A stretch of DNA of 12,404 bases, from contig NZ_JACRWC010000080.1 of assembly GCF_014306095.1 (NCBI RefSeq), forward strand, positions 1-12,404. Direction: 5' to 3'. This DNA is from Lentihominibacter faecis (GTDB lineage Bacteria; Bacillota; Clostridia; Peptostreptococcales; Anaerovoracaceae). The notes beneath the pieces were generated by a model, which ran no database searches, was not told where the DNA came from, and saw only the letters and a list, made by a program, of their open reading frames with translations. This document shows positions 9,101-12,404 of the stretch, one piece after another (position 1 is the first letter of the stretch; every line of letters begins with the position of its first letter). The position numbers and the translations under genes are program-made.

Positions 9101-9682
9101 CCGAGAGACGGTATCCTGCAGGTCAAGGCGAAGAACAACTCTCAGGGTCTTGTTGATCTGGGAATCACAGCCGGTGCAGAAGAACTGGAAGGGGTAAAAG
9201 CCCTGGTAGTCTTCGGTGAAGAGGCTGATATCGATACAGATGCCCTGGAATTCCTGGCAGTAAGCGACACGCACATGACAGCTCTGGCTGCTAAGGCGGA
9301 CGTTGTGATCCCGGGAACTGGATTCGCATCAACAGATGGTACCTACACCAACACGGAGAGAAGACTCCAGCTGGTACAGGCTGCCATCGAAGAAGATGTG
9401 GAATTGGCAAACTGGGAAATCGCTGCTGAGATCGCGCACGTATTCGAAGTGGATTACGAGTGGGAAAACACAGAAGATATCTCTGTTGCCATGAACGATG
9501 AAGTTCCGGCTTACAAGTATGCAGTCGTAGACGAAGTTCTGGGCGGTGTGCTGAAACCGGCAGATGATGCAAGACTGGCTGTGATCGGCGATGCCAAGTT
9601 CGCAGATCCGATCAAGTGTACTGACAGTCTGATGAACGTCATCGTAGAAAGACTTCCTAAGCCTGCAAATCCGACAGCGTAA
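6173..9682 (+). CDS. stnC: NuoG-GltD fusion subunit (NADPH module) of an Stn-type transhydrogenase
   Basis: An 1169-residue multidomain redox protein. Order of parts: NuoG-type [2Fe-2S] domain (C36-x10-C47-x2-C50-x13-C64); a GltD/NfnB-type N-terminal iron-sulfur domain (C100, C104, C108, C114; C147, C151, C155); FAD site GGGPMG at 200-205; second dinucleotide site GGGNTAMD at 330-337 with YRR at 354-356, fitting NADPH; GVFAGGDC at 467-474; a C-rich linker (C566, C569, C571); two [4Fe-4S] motifs (C616, C619, C622, C626; C659, C662, C665, C669); a molybdopterin-oxidoreductase-type [4Fe-4S] site (C695, C698, C702, C730); and a NuoG-like C-terminal fold to the end. No H-cluster motifs are present, the Cys/Sec active-site region of formate dehydrogenases is replaced, and I see no C-terminal dinucleotide-binding domain. 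This matches StnC of Sporomusa, inferred to exchange electrons with NADPH. Automated annotation may call it formate dehydrogenase or glutamate synthase, which would mislead. Confidence 0.9.
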   Translation: MEKFKLNINGKEVKGLPGQTILEVARENDIFIPTLCYDERTKIYGSCGICMCEVEGNPKLCKACATVIAPGMVIRTNTERVIESRKTNLELLLSNHTGDCRPPCVLACPAQTDCQGYVGLIANGEYEAALELVKDKIPLPAALGRVCPHPCEEKCRRGLIDEPVSIQWLKRFVADNDLMGEEAFIPECEPATGKRVAVIGGGPMGLSAAYFLRQKGHDVTIFESMPKAGGMLRYGIPEYRLPKEVLDEEILTIEKMGVEIITDTKIGVDIPFETVREDFDAVLLGIGAWISTGVGCKGEDADGVIGGIDFLRKVVRNEEIELGEKVAIVGGGNTAMDACRTAVRLGAKEVYNIYRRTKDEMPADMVEIEEAEEEGVIFKNLTNPIEVIKDENGHAKEVVLQVMELGEPDASGRRRPIPVEGKTETIAIDTMILAIGQAVDASIFDCDKTRKNAIAYDKETFMTSMPGVFAGGDCGNDKISIAVEAIADAKKVSESIDAYLDGEIIRYEKPYFVERDDINEKTFEDRERECRPEMPQLSAEERKNNFSEVIPDGYTAEQAEAEASRCLECGCHDYFECKLIDLAHQYDVKPDRFAGDKNTIEFEDDHPFIVRDPNKCILCGLCVRVCDEIMGVGALGLVHRGFDTVVKPNMGKPLIESGCVSCGQCVSVCPTGALQERTTMIKETPVDTVETDTTCSYCSVGCSLKLESYGDMLIKANPDKQGTVNAGLACGKGKWGFDCSMLENKLEEPLIKSGSDFREADYHEALVLIAKRCQSIGAKYGKDAIGVAVSDRYTNEEAFAIKKMAETMGAKIFSMNNRASGIADVLGFDASPNTIDELLSTNMILAVGFNTTDNPVIELKMKQAAEAGAKVVLVNPEDYVQHIDFLNKAVYTKNDLSFLKEVAKAVVDSGRGAGVDGYEEFAASVKDVTASDDAKAVADMYLEAKKAMIVFNQNLITTEAASLLADIALVSGHIGTPRDGILQVKAKNNSQGLVDLGITAGAEELEGVKALVVFGEEADIDTDALEFLAVSDTHMTALAAKADVVIPGTGFASTDGTYTNTERRLQLVQAAIEEDVELANWEIAAEIAHVFEVDYEWENTEDISVAMNDEVPAYKYAVVDEVLGGVLKPADDARLAVIGDAKFADPIKCTDSLMNVIVERLPKPANPTA

Positions 9683-9791
9683 GGAAATGTTGGACTGATC
9701 ACGGTGCAGATCGTCAGCAAGGCGACGGAATGTAGTTTTCTGTAAACTAATGCTTTGACGGTGCAAGCTGTGACAGAATAAAACACGAAAT

Positions 9792-9846
9792 AAAAGAACA
9801 GTCTTTCGGCAGAGTGAAAATGCTCTGCTGAGGGGCTGTTTTTTTG
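9792..9846 (+). terminator. Long-stem rho-independent terminator of the stnABC operon
   Basis: The arms 9797-9815 and 9822-9840 pair along their whole length (19 pairs, including several G-U wobbles) around a 6-nt loop. The inner part GGCAGAG pairs with CTCTGC(T) and the outer AACAG with CTGTT. The stem is followed by a T run at 9839-9845 and preceded by an A-rich stretch. It sits about 110 bp after the stnC stop. Confidence 0.88.
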
Positions 9847-9917
9847 TGGGAAGGGTGGCGGAGAGCGAGCTGATAGGTGCCGGCAAGCAGTGGAGTTTGG
9901 AGGCGCTTTCAGGTTAA

Positions 9918-10162
9918 TTGTCTATAATTCATGGAATAAAGATGAAATCTCCGTCGGACATTAAAAATAACGTGAATGCTTTTGAGAGTTATGCTTGGGG
10001 ATAGTTTTCGCCGGGGAAGCAGGATTTGGAACAGTAAAAATACCACGATTTTCATTTAGATGGAGTCACAGGTTATTCGCAACGGTTTTTTACGAGATAT
10101 ATGCGAGATATACAGGGGTCATGGCTGTAAAAACAGTGATCATGATACGATTACTATCCTGA
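9918..10162 (+). pseudogene. Possible decayed reading frame, frameshifted, unknown product
   Basis: One frame (open from 9918; ATG at 9942) reads MKSPSDIKNNVNAFESYAWG and stops at 10002-10004. A frame shifted by one base (9986-10162) continues plausibly with GIVFAGEAGFGTVKIPRFSF and about 40 further residues, ending at a TGA inside the stem of the terminator at 10155. The join near 9995-10001 gives a continuous protein-like sequence of about 80 residues. I do not recognise a family. There is no strong ribosome binding site, and the start of any original gene is unclear. It could be chance: the evidence is residue composition, the join and the terminator position only. Confidence 0.25.
9923..9928 (+). 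promoter_or_regulatory. Isolated TATAAT -10-like element
   Basis: A perfect TATAAT, but no -35 box at 16-18 bp and a TG one base out of register for an extended -10. If active, it would produce a transcript of about 260 nt from near 9935 to the terminator at 10196. Confidence 0.25.
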
Positions 10163-10196
10163 GCGAGGTGTAACACCTGCAATCAGGGTATTTTTT
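10155..10196 (+). terminator. Rho-independent terminator in the gap before hydE
   Basis: The outer stem TATCCTGA/TCAGGGTA (10155-10162 and 10183-10190, one G-U pair) encloses an inner stem AGGTG/CACCT (10166-10170 and 10174-10178), followed by six T (10191-10196). No intact gene lies directly upstream, so it marks the end of a small RNA or of a lost gene. Confidence 0.7.
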
Positions 10197-10198
10197 CT

Positions 10199-10264
10199 GT
10201 TAGGAGTTTGTTTGGATCAACATATAATATCCTAACAAGCTTTTCAGGTTAGAAATAGGATATT
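10199..10264 (+). repeat. Two overlapping, mutually exclusive inverted repeats
   Basis: GTTAGGA (10199-10205) is complementary to TCCTAAC (10230-10236), while AATATCCTA (10226-10234) is complementary to TAGGATATT (10256-10264). The segment TCCTA at 10230-10234 is shared, so RNA could form only one of the two hairpins at a time. No T run follows the second hairpin, so it is not an ordinary terminator. Function unknown. Confidence 0.5.
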
Positions 10265-10379
10265 CTATCTCAACGTCCATTGAGTCTGCGGCATTTCCTC
10301 ACTGAAGTCTCATGAAGAATACTTCTGCATCTTCTCAGCGAGAATCCCTGCGCAATCTCTTCCTTTCTCGCAAGTTCCG

Positions 10380-10388
10380 TGATAAAAT
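10380..10388 (+). promoter_or_regulatory. Predicted hydE promoter (extended -10)
   Basis: TGATAAAAT is an extended -10 (TG-n-TAAAAT); the -35 region at 17 bp (TTCCTT, 10360-10365) is weak. Transcription would begin near 10395, just before the 12-bp palindrome at 10401. Confidence 0.4.
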
Positions 10389-10400
10389 AGCTATATCTGC

Positions 10401-10412
10401 AATCTGCAGATT
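10401..10412. repeat. 12-bp perfect palindrome in the hydE leader
   Basis: AATCTGCAGATT is a perfect palindrome, preceded by a further ATCTGC half-copy (10395-10400). It lies between the predicted promoter and the start of hydE, where an operator could sit. No regulator family is recognised. Confidence 0.35.
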
Positions 10413-10430
10413 CACAGCAGAAATGGGGTA

Positions 10431-11480
10431 ATGGAATACGATATGAGCAAATTGATCGAACAGTTACGAGAGAAAAGAAACTTGACCGATGAGCAGCTGA
10501 AGGAATTGATCGAAACGGATGGTTACGACAAGGAGCTGTTTGCTTCGGCAGTGGATATAAGAGAAAAAGCTTACGGCAGAGATGTGTATATCCGGGGGCT
10601 GATCGAGATCAGCAGCTACTGTAAAAACGACTGCTATTACTGCGGGATCCGCAGGAGCAACGAGAAGGCGCAGCGGTACCGGCTTTCTGAAGAGGAGATC
10701 CTGGAATGCTGCGTGACCGGTTACGACTTGGGTTTTCGGACTTTTGTGCTGCAGGGCGGTGAGGATCCGTATTTTACGGACGAGCGGATCTGTGACATCG
10801 TAGGAAAAATAAAGAAACGATTTCCGGACTGCGCTGTGACGCTTTCACTGGGTGAAAAGTCCCGGGAAAGTTATCAAAAGTATTTTGATGCAGGCGCTGA
10901 CCGATACCTGCTCCGCCACGAGACGGCGGGAGCGGAACACTATAGGAAGCTGCATCCGGCGGAGCTTTTGCAGGAAAAACGGATGCAATGTCTGCGGGAT
11001 CTGAAGGAAATCGGATATCAGGTCGGATCGGGATTTATGGTGGGATCGCCATATCAGAAGACAGAAGATCTCATCAGCGATCTGCGCTTCTTACAGGAGC
11101 TGCAGCCGGATATGATCGGGATCGGTCCTTTTATTACCCATCAGGATACGCCGTTTCGGGAGTTTACCAGCGGAGAACTGACTCTTTGCCTGCGGATGGT
11201 GGCGATTTTAAGACATCTGTTTCCGGAGGTGCTTTTACCTGCGACGACAGCGCTGGGTACGATCCATCCAAGCGGGCGTGAACTGGGTCTTTTAGCCGGA
11301 GCCAACGTGGTGATGCCGAATCTGTCGCCGGTTGGCGTGCGGGAAAAGTACAGTCTTTATGATAATAAGATCTGCACAGGTGAGGAAGCGGCGGAATGCC
11401 GCGGATGCCTGGAAAACCGTGTGGCATCGGCAGGCTTTCAGATCGTGGTGGATCGGGGCGACCGGAAGAATTTTAAATAG
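10431..11480 (+). CDS. hydE: [FeFe]-hydrogenase maturase HydE, radical SAM enzyme
   Basis: Radical SAM protein that, with HydF and HydG, builds the H-cluster of [FeFe]-hydrogenases; it acts in making the dithiomethylamine-bridged diiron unit. The sequence shows the SAM-cluster motif C64-x3-C68-x2-C71 followed directly by GIRRSNEKAQRYRL, a strong HydE signature. The motif GGEDPY lies near 108, and the TIM-barrel continues through GSGFMVGSPYQKTEDL and DMIGIGPFITHQDTPF. A second cluster site, C315-x7-C323-x2-C326, matches the optional C-terminal cluster seen in Thermotoga HydE. The 349-residue length is normal. The start is uncertain: the ATG at 10431 has no spaced ribosome binding site (GGGG at 10425-10428 is too close), and the ATG at 10443 is a reasonable alternative. 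No hydF, hydG or hydrogenase is in the window. BioB is the main relative, but the motif context argues against it. Confidence 0.93.
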   Translation: MEYDMSKLIEQLREKRNLTDEQLKELIETDGYDKELFASAVDIREKAYGRDVYIRGLIEISSYCKNDCYYCGIRRSNEKAQRYRLSEEEILECCVTGYDLGFRTFVLQGGEDPYFTDERICDIVGKIKKRFPDCAVTLSLGEKSRESYQKYFDAGADRYLLRHETAGAEHYRKLHPAELLQEKRMQCLRDLKEIGYQVGSGFMVGSPYQKTEDLISDLRFLQELQPDMIGIGPFITHQDTPFREFTSGELTLCLRMVAILRHLFPEVLLPATTALGTIHPSGRELGLLAGANVVMPNLSPVGVREKYSLYDNKICTGEEAAECRGCLENRVASAGFQIVVDRGDRKNFK

Positions 11481-11500
11481 AGGCGAAGGCAGCCGATATA

Positions 11501-11544
11501 TGCGAGGTACAGCCCTCGCAGGATCCGGGCCATGAGAATGCCCG
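11501..11544 (+). repeat. Two hairpins in the hydE-MBL intergenic gap
   Basis: TGCGAGG/CCTCGCA (11501-11507 and 11514-11520) forms a perfect 7-bp stem with a 6-nt loop, and CGGGC/GCCCG (11526-11530 and 11540-11544) forms a second, weaker one. Neither has a T run, so hydE and the next gene may be one transcript with a structured spacer, perhaps an mRNA processing or stability element. Confidence 0.4.
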
Positions 11545-11561
11545 CACAGATATGAAAACTC

Positions 11562-11567
11562 AGGAGG
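11562..11567 (+). promoter_or_regulatory. Ribosome binding site fixing a GTG start
   Basis: AGGAGG lies 5 nt before GTG at 11573. The in-frame ATG at 11552 would place this motif inside the coding sequence and has no ribosome binding site of its own, so GTG is preferred. Confidence 0.75.
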
Positions 11568-11572
11568 AAAAT

Positions 11573-12404
11573 GTGAAGGACGATATCGAAATATTTAATG
11601 TGTTTGGGGATGGTTTCGACCGATTCGCGTTCCCGGGAAAACAGTACCGTGTGACGGCGGGACGCGGCGGCGAAGCGATCCTCATCATAGGAAGCGAGAA
11701 GACTGCGATCATTGATTGCGGCATGGCTTACTGCGGCGGTGATGTGGTAAAAAATATCAAGGACAAGTTGGCGGAGGAAGGACGGAACACGCTGGATTTT
11801 GCGTTTCTGACTCATTCTCATTACGATCATATGGGAGCGCTTCCATATATCCGGCGGGCTTTCCCGGAGGTGATCGTATACGGCAGCACACACTGCCAGG
11901 AGATTTTGCAGCGACCTAATGCAAAGGTGCTGATGAAGAAGCTGGGGACTGCGGCGCGGGATCTTTATAGGCCGGATAGTAAGGAAGAAATCCCAGTAGA
12001 TGATCTGGCGGTGGATATAGCACTGAAAGACGGTGATATGGTTAGCCTGGGAGATGAAACGATCCAGGCGATCGAGGCGAAGGGACACACCGATTGTTCC
12101 ATGGCTTATGCGCTGGAGCCGGACGGGATACTGTTCACCAGCGAAAGTACGGGCATAGTAGAAGCCGGGCTTGCTATCAATACACCTATTTTAAAAAGCT
12201 TTGCAGATGCCATGACGTCTCTGGAAAAGTGCAGGGGATACGGTGCGAAATACATCTGCCTGCCTCATTTCGGACTGATCCCGCAGGATTTCAATGAGGA
12301 GTACTGGATGCAGTTTCAGCAGGGCTGCGAAGACAGGATACAGATGGTGCGAGAAATGAAGAAAGAAGGACTTGATGCGGATCAGATGCTGGAGCGGTAT
12401 CGAG
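11573..12404 (+). CDS. Metallo-beta-lactamase-fold hydrolase (3' end cut by window)
   Basis: At least 277 residues of an MBL-fold protein; the frame runs off the right edge without a stop. No signal peptide is evident. The metal-binding motif THSHYDHMGALP is at about 80-91 (H81, H83, D85, H86), the next ligand is H172 in GHTD, and a late histidine is H232 in LPHFG. Where the fold normally has the bridging Asp (a GD motif), this protein reads FTSES with E191, so the second metal site may differ. Substrate is unknown: the family includes hydrolases, thioesterases, nucleases and flavodiiron oxidases, and the sequence does not let me choose; no flavodoxin domain is seen before the cut. It starts 92 bp after hydE on the same strand with no terminator between, so co-transcription is plausible. 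Start is GTG with a strong ribosome binding site, or ATG at 11552. Confidence 0.85.
   Translation, partial: MKDDIEIFNVFGDGFDRFAFPGKQYRVTAGRGGEAILIIGSEKTAIIDCGMAYCGGDVVKNIKDKLAEEGRNTLDFAFLTHSHYDHMGALPYIRRAFPEVIVYGSTHCQEILQRPNAKVLMKKLGTAARDLYRPDSKEEIPVDDLAVDIALKDGDMVSLGDETIQAIEAKGHTDCSMAYALEPDGILFTSESTGIVEAGLAINTPILKSFADAMTSLEKCRGYGAKYICLPHFGLIPQDFNEEYWMQFQQGCEDRIQMVREMKKEGLDADQMLERYR

Larger units (their letters stand above)
9683..10430. other. 748-bp region without an intact gene
   Basis: Between stnC and hydE no intact coding sequence is visible on either strand. The stretch holds the stnC terminator (9792-9846), an isolated TATAAT (9923-9928), a possible frameshifted frame ending in a second terminator (to 10196), two overlapping inverted repeats (10199-10264), a short coding-like stretch on the minus strand (about 10310-10412) and a probable hydE promoter (10380-10388). 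It is more AT-rich than the flanking genes and looks like a graveyard of older sequence or a small RNA locus. Confidence 0.6.

Noticed and set aside
6173..9682. Formate dehydrogenase or [FeFe]-hydrogenase catalytic subunit
   Set aside because: The H-cluster motifs are absent and the molybdopterin active-site residue region is not conserved; the GltD-like module fits StnC.
1..12404. CRISPR array, tRNA or rRNA genes, insertion sequences
   Set aside because: No regularly spaced repeats, tRNA-like cloverleaf, rRNA sequence, or transposase with terminal repeats was seen. The Tn5 mosaic end at 11-29 is a library artefact.

Overview
The window looks like chromosomal DNA of a strictly anaerobic, acetogen- or fermenter-like member of the Clostridia (Bacillota). 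The reasons are strong AGGAGG ribosome binding sites, AT-rich promoters in a roughly 50% GC background, the comEC-holA pair, an [FeFe]-hydrogenase maturase (HydE) and a flavin/iron-sulfur bifurcation complex. All recognisable genes lie on the plus strand. The first 29 bases are not biological: they match the Illumina Nextera read-2 transposon adapter, so the left edge is a contig end and the first gene is cut there. The right edge also cuts a gene.

Layout: (1) 30-2431, comEC lacking its 5' end, the DNA-uptake channel protein. (2) 2462-3523, holA, the delta subunit of the DNA polymerase III clamp loader, with a good sigma-A promoter inside the end of comEC and a terminator at 3633-3660. (3) 3876-9682, a tight three-gene operon encoding a NuoE/HydC-like protein, a NuoF/HydB-like flavoprotein and a 1169-residue NuoG-GltD fusion. 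It has its own AT-rich promoter and a long-stem terminator at 9792-9846. (4) 9683-10430, a 748-bp stretch without an intact gene, holding two terminators, promoter-like elements, nested inverted repeats and what look like remnants of frameshifted reading frames. (5) 10431-11480, hydE. (6) 11573 to the end, a metallo-beta-lactamase-fold hydrolase with a GTG start, truncated by the window edge.

The centrepiece is the three-gene operon. Its subunit architecture matches the Stn (Sporomusa-type Nfn) electron-bifurcating transhydrogenase, in which a HydBC/NuoEF-like core (StnA, StnB) handles NADH and ferredoxin while StnC combines a NuoG-like iron-sulfur chain with a GltD/NfnB-like NADPH module. 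It should connect the NADH, NADPH and ferredoxin pools. The third subunit has no H-cluster motifs, so this is not a HydABC hydrogenase, and no visible molybdopterin active site, so it is not a formate dehydrogenase. The nearby hydE implies that the cell also has an [FeFe]-hydrogenase elsewhere. Arginine codon choice in the operon (mostly AGA) differs sharply from the flanking genes (mostly CGG/CGC), suggesting very high expression.
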